A DNA stretch of 64,000 nucleotides. It comes from Phycisphaerae bacterium. GTDB taxonomy: Bacteria; Planctomycetota; Phycisphaerae; UBA1845; Fen-1342. The notes beneath the pieces are model-generated. The model did no database searches, was not told the origin of the DNA, and worked only from the letters and a program-made list of their open reading frames with translations. The position numbers and the translations under genes were made by a program. The stretch is from NCBI GenBank assembly GCA_028277645.1, contig JANQFV010000015.1, forward strand, positions 177,298 to 241,297, in the 5' to 3' direction. This document shows positions 16,282 to 25,290 of the stretch, piece after piece (the first letter of the stretch is position 1; each line of letters opens with the position of its first letter).

Positions 16282-18219
16282 ATGAATGCAAGCATCTCCC
16301 CGTCACGTCTGCTGTGGTGCACTTTGCTCATCGCCGCCGTCTGTTTTTCGTCTGCGACCGCAGTCGCCCAGGACAAGACCGTTCCCGAGCGTGACGATGT
16401 GCCGCTGAAGTACCGCTGGGCCACCGAGACGATCTACGCGGATGAGGCACAGTGGGATGCCGACCTAGCGAAGCTCGAAGCAGAGTTGCCGCGTATCACC
16501 GCTATGAAAGGGACGCTCAGCGACGGACCGGAAGCCCTGCTGAAAGCGCTGAAGCTGTCCGACGAGATCGGACCGCTGTTCGGCAAGGTGTGGGTCTACG
16601 CTTCACTGAAATCCGACGAAGACACGCGCGTTGGAAAGTACCAGGGCTTCAAGGGCAAGTTGCGCAGTCTGGGCGTGAAGTTCGGCGAAGCCACGGCCTG
16701 GATTGAGCCCGAGTTGACCAGCATCCCGTGGGACACGATCGACCGTTGGATGCACGAAAACGAGGATCTCGCGGTCTATCGCCAGAGCCTGCACGACACG
16801 TTCCGCCAAAAGGAACACGTTCTGTCAGAAGACCAGGAAAAGTTGATGGCGCTGGCCGGGCAGGTTCGGTCGGTTCCGTACAACGCGTATAACCTGCTGA
16901 GTAACGCCGATATCCAGTTCCCGACGATCACGAACGAAGAAGGTCAAGAGGTCGAGCTGGACGATTCGGCCTTCTACCTGTACATGCGCTCGACCGATCG
17001 CAACGTTCGCAAGGCCGCCTATGAAGCGATCGTCGGCACGTACAAGAACTTCCGAAATACCGCCGCCGCCCTGCTCAATGGCGCGGTGCAGAGCCATCTC
17101 TTCACCGTGCGGGCCCGCGGCTACGACAGTTGCCTCCAGGCCGCGCTCGATGGCGGAAACATCCCGGTCGAGGTCTACAACAACCTCGTCACGACCGTCA
17201 ACGACAACCTGCACCTGCTGCACCGCTACCAGACGCTGCGGAAGAAGTACCTCGGACTGGACGACGGCGTCCACGCGTACGATCTGTTCGCACCGTTCAC
17301 GACCGAGGCCAGGCTGGAGTACAGCTACGAAGAAGCCGTGGACGAGATGAAGAAGGCCCTGGCGCCGCTCGGTGACGAATACTGCCGGATCATGGCCAGG
17401 GGTATCGAGTCGCGCTGGATCGACGTCTATCCGACCAAAGGCAAACGCAGCGGCGCGTACTCCAGTGGGTCGTATCTGACGCAGCCTTACATTCTGCTCA
17501 ACTTCCACGGTGGCTACGAAGATATGTCCACGCTGGCGCACGAGGTGGGCCACTCGATGCACTCGTATCTGTCCCGCCGGGACCAGCCCTACGTGTACTC
17601 CAGATATGACATCTTCTGCGCCGAGGTTGCGTCGGTGACGAACGAGATTCTGCTCCAGAACTACGTGCTCGAGCGGATCGACGATCAGGAGACAAAGCTG
17701 TATTTGCTGACGGAGCTGCTCGAAGGCTTCCGCGGCACTGTCTTCCGCCAGACGATGTTCAGCGAGTTTGAGCAGAAGATCCACGAGATGGCCGAGCAGG
17801 GCGTGCCGCTGACGGCGGACTCGATGAGCGCCGCCTACGGCGAGATCATGAAGAAGTACTACGGCCCCAACTACACGCACGACGAACTGGTCGACAGCTA
17901 CTGGATCCGGATCCCCCACTTCTACTACAACTTCTACGTTTACAAGTACTCGACGAGCTACTGCGCCTCGTCGAACATCGCGGCCCGCATTCTGAAGGGT
18001 GAGCCGGGCGCGGTCGACGCCTATCTCGAGTTTCTCAGCGCCGGCAGCCACAAGTATCCGATCGACGTGCTCAAGCTGGCCCGCGTCGATATGACGTCGC
18101 CGCAGCCGATTGAGGACGCGATGAAGTACTTCGAGCACCTGCTGGACGAGACAGAGGCGCTGCTCGAAGCGCGCGCCGCCGTCGCTGGCGGGCCGGACCG
18201 CATCGCGCAGCGGAACTGA
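16282..18219 (+). CDS. pepF: Oligoendopeptidase F, M3 family, with predicted export signal
   Basis: Zinc metallopeptidase cutting short peptides. The M3 zinc site is HEVGHSMHSY (about residue 415) with the third ligand in FCAEVASVTNE some 25 residues later. The N-terminal helical domain (YRWATETIYADEAQWDADL) and the C-terminal YKYSTSYCASSNIA match PepF. Starting at ATG 16282 the protein is 645 residues and begins with a signal peptide (MNASISPSRLLWCTLLIAA ... TAVAQD), so it is probably secreted or periplasmic. Most PepF proteins are cytoplasmic. The longer frame from 16204 would bury this signal and is disfavoured. A strong hairpin follows the stop. Confidence 0.92.
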   Translation: MNASISPSRLLWCTLLIAAVCFSSATAVAQDKTVPERDDVPLKYRWATETIYADEAQWDADLAKLEAELPRITAMKGTLSDGPEALLKALKLSDEIGPLFGKVWVYASLKSDEDTRVGKYQGFKGKLRSLGVKFGEATAWIEPELTSIPWDTIDRWMHENEDLAVYRQSLHDTFRQKEHVLSEDQEKLMALAGQVRSVPYNAYNLLSNADIQFPTITNEEGQEVELDDSAFYLYMRSTDRNVRKAAYEAIVGTYKNFRNTAAALLNGAVQSHLFTVRARGYDSCLQAALDGGNIPVEVYNNLVTTVNDNLHLLHRYQTLRKKYLGLDDGVHAYDLFAPFTTEARLEYSYEEAVDEMKKALAPLGDEYCRIMARGIESRWIDVYPTKGKRSGAYSSGSYLTQPYILLNFHGGYEDMSTLAHEVGHSMHSYLSRRDQPYVYSRYDIFCAEVASVTNEILLQNYVLERIDDQETKLYLLTELLEGFRGTVFRQTMFSEFEQKIHEMAEQGVPLTADSMSAAYGEIMKKYYGPNYTHDELVDSYWIRIPHFYYNFYVYKYSTSYCASSNIAARILKGEPGAVDAYLEFLSAGSHKYPIDVLKLARVDMTSPQPIEDAMKYFEHLLDETEALLEARAAVAGGPDRIAQRN

Positions 18220-18239
18220 TCGAACGCGATCGCAGAAAA

Positions 18240-18266
18240 GGGGATGGTCACGCGCTGACCATCCCC
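18240..18266 (+). terminator. Perfect 11-bp hairpin after pepF
   Basis: GGGGATGGTCA (18240-18250) pairs fully with TGACCATCCCC (18256-18266) around a five-base loop, 20 bases after the pepF stop. No T-run follows, so it may act as a 3' stability element or a weak terminator. Confidence 0.5.
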
Positions 18267-18331
18267 CTGGTACGGCATCCAGATCAAGACACATTGCCCC
18301 TGGCGTTATCGCCGCGTACGCTACGCACTCG

Positions 18332-19576
18332 ATGTCTGACGAGGCGACGCGCATCGCGAATCTGACCCGCGTCCTGGCCATCACGCGTGAGCTGGCTGCG
18401 ACGACCGACCTCGGGCAGCTCCTGGAGCGGATCGTCGACGCGGCCTGTACTGTGCTGGGCTGCGAACGCGCCACGATATTCCTATACGACAAGGAAACCG
18501 ACGAGCTCTACAGCCGCGTGGCAACAAGGGCCGAGGAAATTCGGTTCCCGGCCGACCGCGGCATCGCCGGCTCCGTGGCGCAGACGCGCCAGGTCATCAA
18601 CATCCCGGACGCGTACCGCGATGATCGGTTCAATCCGGAGATCGACAAGCGCACTGGCTTTCGCACGCGAAACCTGTTGACCGTCCCACTGGAAACGCAC
18701 GAAGGCGAACTCGTCGGCGTGCTCCAGGCGCTGAACAAGATCGACGGTACGTTTGAGAACGATCAAGAAGAGCTCGCGCACGCGTTGGGGGCGCAGGCCG
18801 GCGTCGCGCTCTACCGCCAGTTTCTCCTGGAAGAGTACGCCACCAAACAGCGGATGGCCCGTGACCTGGAGATCGCGCGGCAGATCCAGCAGCAGCTCTT
18901 TCCCCACGCAAACCCGCAGGTGCCCGGCTACGAAATCGCCGGCTGGAACCGTTCGGCGGACGAAACGGGTGGCGATTGCTATGACTTCATTCCGCTGGAT
19001 GACGGTCGGCTGGCGTTGATGCTGGCGGACGCCACCGGACACGGCATCGGCGCGGCGCTGGTTATCGCGCAGTGCCGTTCGCTGACACGTGCGATGCTCT
19101 CGATCACGAACGACTTGAAGCTCGTCGCCACCAGCGTCAATCGCCTGATGCTGCGCGACCTCTCCACCGATCGGTTCGTAACCGCGTTTCTCGGAATTCT
19201 GGATCCCGTCCACCACCGGATGGACTACGTCGCGGCCGGGCAGGGCCCGTTGCTGTTGATCACGGGCGAGGACTACGAATCGCGGACGGCCACAGACCTG
19301 CCGTTTGCGATTATGGACGACTTCAACGGTCTGCCGCAGCGGTACGAGCTCACTCCCGGCATGATCGTCACGCTGCTCACCGACGGCTTCTTCGAGACGG
19401 AGAGCCCTGCCGGCGAGCAATTCGGCGAGGAGCGTGTTGCGCAGTTCATCCAGGCCCGCCGCGCGATGGCTCTGCCGGATTTGATCGCCGACCTTCAGCA
19501 AGAAGTCGAGCGTTTCTCCGGCGGCGCGGCGCAGGCGGACGATCTGACGGCCATTTTGCTGCGGCGGCAATCCTGA
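18332..19576 (+). CDS. GAF domain - PP2C/SpoIIE-type serine phosphatase
   Basis: A 414-residue soluble signalling protein. Residues ~10-165 form a GAF sensor domain (FLYDKETDELYSRVATR, RGIAGSVAQTRQVINIPDAY, LLTVPL...GVLQALNK). A short linker helix (ARDLEIARQIQQQLFP) joins it to a SpoIIE/PPM phosphatase domain. The domain has metal-binding Asp in ETGGDCYDFIPLDDGR and LMLADATGHGIGAAL, then VTLLTDGFFE and a final QADDLTAILLRR. Such proteins usually dephosphorylate anti-sigma-antagonists in partner-switching control; no antagonist or anti-sigma gene is adjacent. It has no signal peptide. The start ATG 18332 lacks a strong RBS. Confidence 0.92.
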   Translation: MSDEATRIANLTRVLAITRELAATTDLGQLLERIVDAACTVLGCERATIFLYDKETDELYSRVATRAEEIRFPADRGIAGSVAQTRQVINIPDAYRDDRFNPEIDKRTGFRTRNLLTVPLETHEGELVGVLQALNKIDGTFENDQEELAHALGAQAGVALYRQFLLEEYATKQRMARDLEIARQIQQQLFPHANPQVPGYEIAGWNRSADETGGDCYDFIPLDDGRLALMLADATGHGIGAALVIAQCRSLTRAMLSITNDLKLVATSVNRLMLRDLSTDRFVTAFLGILDPVHHRMDYVAAGQGPLLLITGEDYESRTATDLPFAIMDDFNGLPQRYELTPGMIVTLLTDGFFETESPAGEQFGEERVAQFIQARRAMALPDLIADLQQEVERFSGGAAQADDLTAILLRRQS

Positions 19577-19687
19577 CGAAGTACGGATTCGCCATTCCGA
19601 CGTGTGACCTGCCGCGAAAATCGCTTTGAAGGCCGACAAAGTCTGCTAGAATCGGGGCGGTGAGATGAAGTACAGGAGGTGGATTCC

Positions 19688-21274
19688 ATGTCGAGAGCAA
19701 GACTAGGTTCAATCACGGTGGTCTTGTCGTTTGCGCTGACGGTGACGGCCCAACCGGTCTACCCCACGTCCCCGGACTGGGTATCGAGCGATAAGAAGGT
19801 CAGCACGGGGGCGGCGCTGGTCGACATGGACCTCGACGGCTGGCCCGATCTCGTCGTCGCCAACGGCAACGACATCTCCCAGGAGCGCGTGACGATCTAT
19901 CACGCCAATGGCGATGGCACGCTGCCGTTGTCTCCGACGTCGACCACCTGGGAAAGCGCGTACAACGGGCACCTGGACATCGCCGACGTCAACGCCGATG
20001 GCTGGCCGGACGTTGCCGTGGCTACGCTCGGCACGGGGAGCACAACGGGCCCGATCGCGCGCGTGTACCTCAACAGTAATGGCAGCCTGCCGTTGTTCGC
20101 ATCCTGGTCGGCCGACATCACGGGCAACGCGTTCACGGCGGCATTCGGGGATGTGAACAACGACGGACGGCCCGATCTGGCGGTCGCGACGGGCTGGGCC
20201 TATGGCACGCCCCACCAGTATCACAACTACGTGTACCTCAACACCGGCACGGGATTAGAGGCCACGGCGAGTTGGGTGTCCGACGACACATACGATATGC
20301 AGGGCGCGTTGTGGGTGGATGCGGACGATGACGGCTGGCTGGATCTGGTGCTGGCCGCCGCCCATGGACCGTCACGGATCTACCGCAACCTGGGCGGCAC
20401 GCTGGAGACTACCGCGAACTGGACGCTCAGCGATGTCGCGTCTCAGGATGCGCTGATGCTGGCCGCCGGCGACGTGACCGGCGACGGCGTACGCGAGCTG
20501 TTCATCGCCGACAACAACCAGCTCGCCGGCGGCAGCGGACGTTATCGGCAGTACGATGGTCTGGCGTCCCCGGGGCTGTTCGCGACGACTGCTTCGTGGT
20601 CGCACTTTGAGGGTTACTGCTCGGCGGTCACGGTGGCCGACGTCGATGCCGATGGTCTGCTGGACCTGATCGCCGGCGGCTGGTGGCTGCCAACGCAGAT
20701 CTTCTTCAACACCGGTAGCGGCCTGTCATCAACCGCCGGCTGGGAATCGAGTACGTCCAGTGTCGTTCACGAGAAGATCGTCCTCGCGGACATCGATAAG
20801 AACGGGCTGCGGCCGGTGCAGGAGGTTTTCGCCGTCAACGGAAGCGGACAGCGCCTGTTCCATCTGCCGCACCAGCCCGTGCAGGAAGTGGCTGAAGTTC
20901 GCGTCGACGGTTCTCCGCTGGCCGGTGCGCTCTATCACGTTAACCACGAGCATGGCTGGCTCACGGTGGGCGCCGACGCCACCGCGACAGTGGCCATCGA
21001 TTACACGGTGTCGAGCAAGCTTGACATGGCGATCACGGATTGGGACGGCAATCGGGGCAATAACGTGTACTTCAATCAGAAGATCGTGCTGGGCGACGCA
21101 AACTGTGACGGGCAGTTTGATTTCGGTGATATCAACGCGTTCGTCGCACTGCTCGTCGGTGGGTACGACACGCTCTTCCCCGATTGCGATGGTCACACGT
21201 TCTGCGATTTTGACGGCAACGGGTCGGCGGACTTTGGGGATATCAATGCGTTTGTTGACGGGCTGGTGAATTAG
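19688..21274 (+). CDS. Secreted FG-GAP/VCBS repeat protein with C-terminal dockerin-like repeats
   Basis: The start ATG 19688 sits seven bases after a perfect AGGAGGT; the in-frame GTG at 19679 overlaps that site and is rejected. A signal peptide (MSRARLGSITVVLSFALTV) is followed by repeated FG-GAP/VCBS calcium-loop units such as DMDLDGWPDLVVA, DVNADGWPDVAVA, DVNNDGRPDLAVA and DVDADGLLDLIAGG, an expected beta-propeller. The C-terminus carries two related calcium-loop helices, DANCDGQFDFGDINAFV and DFDGNGSADFGDINAFV, dockerin type I-like and common at the ends of secreted planctomycete proteins. The role is probably extracellular binding or attachment; no cohesin partner is visible. It ends inside a heptamer repeat. 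Confidence 0.9.
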   Translation: MSRARLGSITVVLSFALTVTAQPVYPTSPDWVSSDKKVSTGAALVDMDLDGWPDLVVANGNDISQERVTIYHANGDGTLPLSPTSTTWESAYNGHLDIADVNADGWPDVAVATLGTGSTTGPIARVYLNSNGSLPLFASWSADITGNAFTAAFGDVNNDGRPDLAVATGWAYGTPHQYHNYVYLNTGTGLEATASWVSDDTYDMQGALWVDADDDGWLDLVLAAAHGPSRIYRNLGGTLETTANWTLSDVASQDALMLAAGDVTGDGVRELFIADNNQLAGGSGRYRQYDGLASPGLFATTASWSHFEGYCSAVTVADVDADGLLDLIAGGWWLPTQIFFNTGSGLSSTAGWESSTSSVVHEKIVLADIDKNGLRPVQEVFAVNGSGQRLFHLPHQPVQEVAEVRVDGSPLAGALYHVNHEHGWLTVGADATATVAIDYTVSSKLDMAITDWDGNRGNNVYFNQKIVLGDANCDGQFDFGDINAFVALLVGGYDTLFPDCDGHTFCDFDGNGSADFGDINAFVDGLVN

Positions 21275-21305
21275 CTGTCAGCTTTCAGCTATCAGCCGTC
21301 AGCCA
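21271..21305. repeat. Heptanucleotide tandem repeat (T[CT]AGCYN, 5 units)
   Basis: Five 7-base units follow one another: TTAGCTG TCAGCTT and three more of the form TCAGCNN. The first overlaps the TAG stop of the FG-GAP gene. A related array with consensus TAAGCYR is at 54038-54100. Both lie between convergent genes. Confidence 0.75.
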
Positions 21306-21363
21306 GATTGACACGTCGGCCACGGGGGGACAACGCTGCGCGCACCCTTTCCCTGCGAGACTG

Positions 21364-21381
21364 CACTGCTCAAGAGCAGTG
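21364..21381. repeat. Third copy of the CACTGCTC-AA-GAGCAGTG palindrome
   Basis: Identical arms and centre to the copy at 13087-13104; 12 bases from the 3' end of the ElbB gene, in a convergent gap. Confidence 0.75.
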
Positions 21382-21393
21382 GCACGTCGAGGG

Positions 21394-22050
21394 TCAGCAC
21401 ATCTCCAGCACGCGATCGACCAGCTTGCGGATGCCTTCGTATACCTCGGCCGGCCCCTGGCCCAGCATGTACGCCGGTGTACTAACGACGCGGTTCGATT
21501 CGTCCACCGCGATCTCGGTGACGCAGCGGTCCTCGTGTTCGCAGCCGAGTGCGTTGATCGCCTGTGCCGTGCCGGCGTCATTTCCGATCGTCAGCGTTGC
21601 CTTGACGCCGCGACTGGCCGCGACCTTGGCCAACGTTCCGGGGGCAATACAGATCGCGCCGACCGGCTTCCGCGCCTCCAGCATGTCGCCGACCAGTTGT
21701 TCCACAGGTATGTTCACTGTGCAATCGGCACCTTTGGTCGCGAAGTCGCTCAAGTTCTTCGCCGCGCCGAAGCCGCCCGGCAAGATGAGCGCGTCGAGTT
21801 CGTCGACGTGCACGGTCGCGACGTCGCGAATGTCGCCGCGGGCGATACGGGCCGACTCGGTGAGCACGTTGCGTTTCTCGCCGGCGGGCTCCTTGGTGAG
21901 GTGATCGATCACGTCCAACTCGACGTCGGGCGCGCAACAGACGATCTCGGCGCCCTTCTGATTCAGGGCCAGCAACGTGAACACCGATTCATGAATCTCG
22001 GCGCCGTCAAACACGCCACAACCTGAAAGCAATACGCCTATCTTGGGCAT
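21394..22050 (-). CDS. elbB: ElbB-type glyoxalase (DJ-1/PfpI superfamily)
   Basis: Starts at ATG 22050 behind GGAGA; the longer upstream frame has no support. The 218-residue protein begins MPKIGVLLSGCGVFDGAEIH, the ElbB hallmark. It has the class-I glutaminase-like core LDALILPGGFGAAKNLSDFA and the nucleophile-elbow segment PVGAICIAPGTLAKV, where Cys is the expected catalytic residue. ElbB proteins were linked to isoprenoid biosynthesis and have glyoxalase activity in vitro; the physiological substrate is unsettled. It lies 38 bases downstream of the H-X9-DG gene on the same strand, convergent with the FG-GAP gene. Confidence 0.93.
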   Translation of the reverse strand: MPKIGVLLSGCGVFDGAEIHESVFTLLALNQKGAEIVCCAPDVELDVIDHLTKEPAGEKRNVLTESARIARGDIRDVATVHVDELDALILPGGFGAAKNLSDFATKGADCTVNIPVEQLVGDMLEARKPVGAICIAPGTLAKVAASRGVKATLTIGNDAGTAQAINALGCEHEDRCVTEIAVDESNRVVSTPAYMLGQGPAEVYEGIRKLVDRVLEMC

Positions 22051-22088
22051 CTCGTTCTCCGTGCTCTGAAAATTTCTGCTGTCTGACA

Positions 22089-24263
22089 CTACTCCGCGAA
22101 TTCCGGTGGCACCGGCTGCCCCAGCTTCTCGTACGTGCCGCGTACGGTTTCGCGGAACGCGGGCAAGTCCATGAACTCCACGTGTCCGTCGAGAAACAGC
22201 ACGCACGTGCCCTCATCAGTATGCGGCCGCTCATAGGCCAGGACCGTTCGCGAAGGCATCTTGATCGCGCTCATCGGCTTGCCCAGCACCAGCAGCACGT
22301 ACGGTTCCGGATCGTGCGGATCGAGCGGCGATTCGAGTTGATCGTGCGAGATCATGCTCTCCTGTACGAGCACGTCGAGCGAGGTCGGAAGCACATCGTC
22401 GTGGTCGTTCGCATAGACGTGACACGCCAAACCAATGCCGCGGAGGTTCGCCATACTAACTGCTCGTTTGGCAAGGTGGCGGGCCCGCATCAGTGACGGC
22501 AGCATGATGGACGTACCCATGGCCGCGCCGCCGACGGCGCCCACGAAGAGTTGACCGCCGTCGCCGTACGATGAGTAAATGACGCCGTCCTTGTCGGGGC
22601 AGGTTACGCCGACGTAGCTCTGCAACGCCGCGACGTACTCGTTGACGGGCGGCAGAACGGCGAGGTCCAGCTCTACGCCGTGCTTACCCAGCACCGAGAT
22701 TCCCAACGTCGAAACTGCGTTGACGAACGGATACCACAGACGAGCCACAAACTGTGAATCGACATAACCCACCGAGAACGGGTGCTCAGGCAGGTACTTC
22801 TTCGCCTCGACCACGTGCGGATGATCCAGCAGGCTCGGGCCGCGGGTCGCGAGATCGACCTGCTGCGCCGCGGCGGCGACAGTCTGCGGCCACAGACCAA
22901 ACACCCAGCGATCGTTCACGAACATCCAGGCCGGAGCAACTGGACTGGGTACCCCACCGATCAAGACGTAGTGGATGGTGTGGCCGCTGTGCTCAAGCGA
23001 CTTCTGCTGGAGCACGACGTCTTCCTGCGCGGCGAAGGGCATGATCAGTTGCACGACGCGGGTCATTGCGCCGTGGACGACGTCCTGATCAACTACGTCA
23101 ACCGTCATCACTGTGCCGGTGAAAAGCAGGCCGCCGTGGCTTGGCGCATCGTAGAACGCCCAGGTGTCGCCGAGCGCCGGCAGCAGCTCGTCGGTGATTG
23201 AGAAACCGAGCATCGGCGTGATCATCGCCAGCGAGCCCTGCACCATTGGCAGCGCGTTAGGATCGAGTGCTTCCGTGATGCGTAGCGACTCGGTCCAAAG
23301 CTTGTGCAGGTTGAGGTTCGTGATCTGGGCCCAATAGGCGTCCTTGGGTACGATGCGGATATCCTCGCCGGTCAGCGGCTCCTGATCCCACAGCGACAGG
23401 ATGCCCTTCCGGTCTCCCTCGATGTGTGCAAAGGAAGCGAGGTGCGGCCGGCCGGCCACCTCTTGGTAGTGAACGTACTTGGAAACGATAGCAGTGAGGC
23501 CGGACTCAGCCAGTGCCTGATCAACCAGCGGGGGCAGTTCGCCGAGCACTTCCGCTGCGAGCGTTCGGGCCCGCGCAATGGTGCCGGCGAAATCGATGTA
23601 GAAGCAGCAGAAATCACCGGTGACGTCGGCGCCGACCTTCTTGCGATCGAAGCGTAGCTCGTCGATCCCGGCCAGTGTGCCCGGCTCACCGCGAACACGA
23701 CCGGCGACAGCCGCCGCCGCGTTTTCGCTGATCGCCGCGATGAACAGATCATCGTGGACGCCCCAATACAGCGCGACAGGCATCTCGGGACAAGGTAGCA
23801 TCGCGAACTTCATCCCGCCGAGCGTCTTGGACGCGATGTCCTCACCATAGCCGGCTTCGGTGAAGAGATCATGTAACTGCTTGGCCAGTTCGGCCGCACG
23901 GCCGTGCGTGTCGAGCACGAGGGCGAGTTGAACATCCGGGATCTCGCCGGCAAGTTCCACATCGATCAGCCCGATCCCGCCGTTGCTGTTCGCCAGCAGG
24001 GCGGAACACTCGCCAATGCAGCGCACGAACGGAATCGAATCCGGATCTTCGTCGGCTAACAGCGCCTCGACCGCCGGCATGATCGCCTTGCTCATGCGCA
24101 GTTCGGGATCATCGGGTGCTGTGGTGGTTGACCAGCCGAGGTAGAGCAGCGTTTCCGGCGGCATGAAGCGCGCCATGTCGCGATCGGCGCCCAAGGTGAT
24201 CGTCGCCAGAGCCGGCAGCAACAGCAGTCCGATCCCAATCCTGCGTGTGTTTGACGTTCTCAT
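22089..24263 (-). CDS. Exported protein with C-terminal pilin-like / H-X9-DG domain
   Basis: The start ATG 24263 follows AGGAGGTG, giving 724 residues with a signal peptide (MRTSNTRRIGIGLLLLPA). The first ~550 residues are an unrecognised alpha/beta exported region. Then comes a segment like the planctomycete prepilin-processing H-X9-DG proteins: GTSIMLPSLMRARHLAK, then NLRGIGLACHVYANDH, and finally RPHTDEGTCVLFLDGHVEFM carrying the H-x9-DG motif. In typical members this domain follows directly after an N-terminal pilin helix; here it is attached to the end of a large exported protein. Function unknown; possibly surface or pilus-related. It is divergent from mqnA. Confidence 0.8.
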   Translation of the reverse strand: MRTSNTRRIGIGLLLLPALATITLGADRDMARFMPPETLLYLGWSTTTAPDDPELRMSKAIMPAVEALLADEDPDSIPFVRCIGECSALLANSNGGIGLIDVELAGEIPDVQLALVLDTHGRAAELAKQLHDLFTEAGYGEDIASKTLGGMKFAMLPCPEMPVALYWGVHDDLFIAAISENAAAAVAGRVRGEPGTLAGIDELRFDRKKVGADVTGDFCCFYIDFAGTIARARTLAAEVLGELPPLVDQALAESGLTAIVSKYVHYQEVAGRPHLASFAHIEGDRKGILSLWDQEPLTGEDIRIVPKDAYWAQITNLNLHKLWTESLRITEALDPNALPMVQGSLAMITPMLGFSITDELLPALGDTWAFYDAPSHGGLLFTGTVMTVDVVDQDVVHGAMTRVVQLIMPFAAQEDVVLQQKSLEHSGHTIHYVLIGGVPSPVAPAWMFVNDRWVFGLWPQTVAAAAQQVDLATRGPSLLDHPHVVEAKKYLPEHPFSVGYVDSQFVARLWYPFVNAVSTLGISVLGKHGVELDLAVLPPVNEYVAALQSYVGVTCPDKDGVIYSSYGDGGQLFVGAVGGAAMGTSIMLPSLMRARHLAKRAVSMANLRGIGLACHVYANDHDDVLPTSLDVLVQESMISHDQLESPLDPHDPEPYVLLVLGKPMSAIKMPSRTVLAYERPHTDEGTCVLFLDGHVEFMDLPAFRETVRGTYEKLGQPVPPEFAE

Positions 24264-24426
24264 CGGAAGGCACCTCCTGTCGCGCATCGGTGTGCTTGCG
24301 CAAACGTTGAAGTTCAAGGCCTTTTCACCCCTTTTGAAAACACCGTCGGCCGCCCGTCGTCCGATGCAGCGCCCGACCCACGGGCGGATTATACTGACCG
24401 CGGCGGAACAACGGTATTTCCACTGT

Positions 24427-25290
24427 GTGAGGATTCGATCTTTGTTGCGACTCGGTGTCGTTTCGTTCCTGAACTCGCGGCCACTGATTTACGGGCTGAC
24501 CGAGCGCGCCGACGTTGAGTGCGTATTCGACGTTCCGGCAGTGCTACCGGGCCGACTCGAGCGCGGCGAAGTGGATGTGGCGCTCGTGCCGATCGTCGAT
24601 CTGCTGCGAAACCCCGACCGTTACGAGGTCGTGTCGGATGCCTGCATCGCCTGCGACGGCGAGACGATGACCGTGCGAGTCTTCTCGCAGTTGCCGCCGG
24701 ACCGGATCACGCAGCTCTGGGTCGATCCGGACTCGCACACGTCCGTCCTGCTCGCCCAAGTGCTCTGGCACGAGTTATACAATCGCGAGCTTGAGCTGCT
24801 GCCGCTCGAGCGGACTTCGCCGACACCCGCCGCCGCCGAGGCGGTACTACTGATCGGTGACAAAGTCGTCAGCCCAAGCCGGGGGCGCTTCGCGTATGAG
24901 GTCGATCTTGGCGGCGCCTGGCGGCAGCACACAGGACTGCCGTTCGTGTTCGCCGTCTGGGCGCGCGTAGCTCAGCCGGCCCCGGCTGAGTCCCCGCCGT
25001 CGGCGACGCCCTCTCGCTCCGATGCCGCCACACTCCTTTCACACGCCCGCGACGCCGGCGTTGCTGTCGTGGACGAAATCGCCGCCGCGGACGGCCCCAC
25101 ACTCGGCTGGCCGGTGGCAGCGGCGCGGCGTTACTTGGCACGCTGCCTTTGCTACCAACTCAACGACCGAGCGCTCGCGGGAGCTAACATCTTTGCGGAG
25201 ATGTGCGTGCGACTGGGACTTCTCCCCGAACAAGCCGCGATTCGGTGGCCCGACGAGCTGCTGCCCACGCCGACAGGTGCTCAAGAGTGA
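24427..25290 (+). CDS. mqnA: Chorismate dehydratase, futalosine menaquinone pathway
   Basis: First enzyme of the futalosine route, making 3-[(1-carboxyvinyl)oxy]benzoate from chorismate. The periplasmic-binding-protein-like fold of MqnA is seen in LGVVSFLNSRPLIYGL, the GEVDVALVPIVDLL strand, and ACDGETMTVRVFS. The frame is open from 24163, but homology begins at about 24440. The GTG at 24427 is chosen; a TTG at 24442 behind GTGAGGA is equally possible. The stop overlaps the mqnC start as GTGA, so the two are translationally coupled. MqnB, MqnD and MqnE are not in the window. Confidence 0.9.
   Translation: MRIRSLLRLGVVSFLNSRPLIYGLTERADVECVFDVPAVLPGRLERGEVDVALVPIVDLLRNPDRYEVVSDACIACDGETMTVRVFSQLPPDRITQLWVDPDSHTSVLLAQVLWHELYNRELELLPLERTSPTPAAAEAVLLIGDKVVSPSRGRFAYEVDLGGAWRQHTGLPFVFAVWARVAQPAPAESPPSATPSRSDAATLLSHARDAGVAVVDEIAAADGPTLGWPVAAARRYLARCLCYQLNDRALAGANIFAEMCVRLGLLPEQAAIRWPDELLPTPTGAQE

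Noticed and set aside
16825..18492. 555-codon antisense frame under pepF
   Set aside because: The plus-strand frame contains the M3 zinc motif; this is its shadow.
19679..19687. GTG start for the FG-GAP protein
   Set aside because: It lies on the AGGAGGT ribosome site itself; ATG 19688 is correctly spaced.
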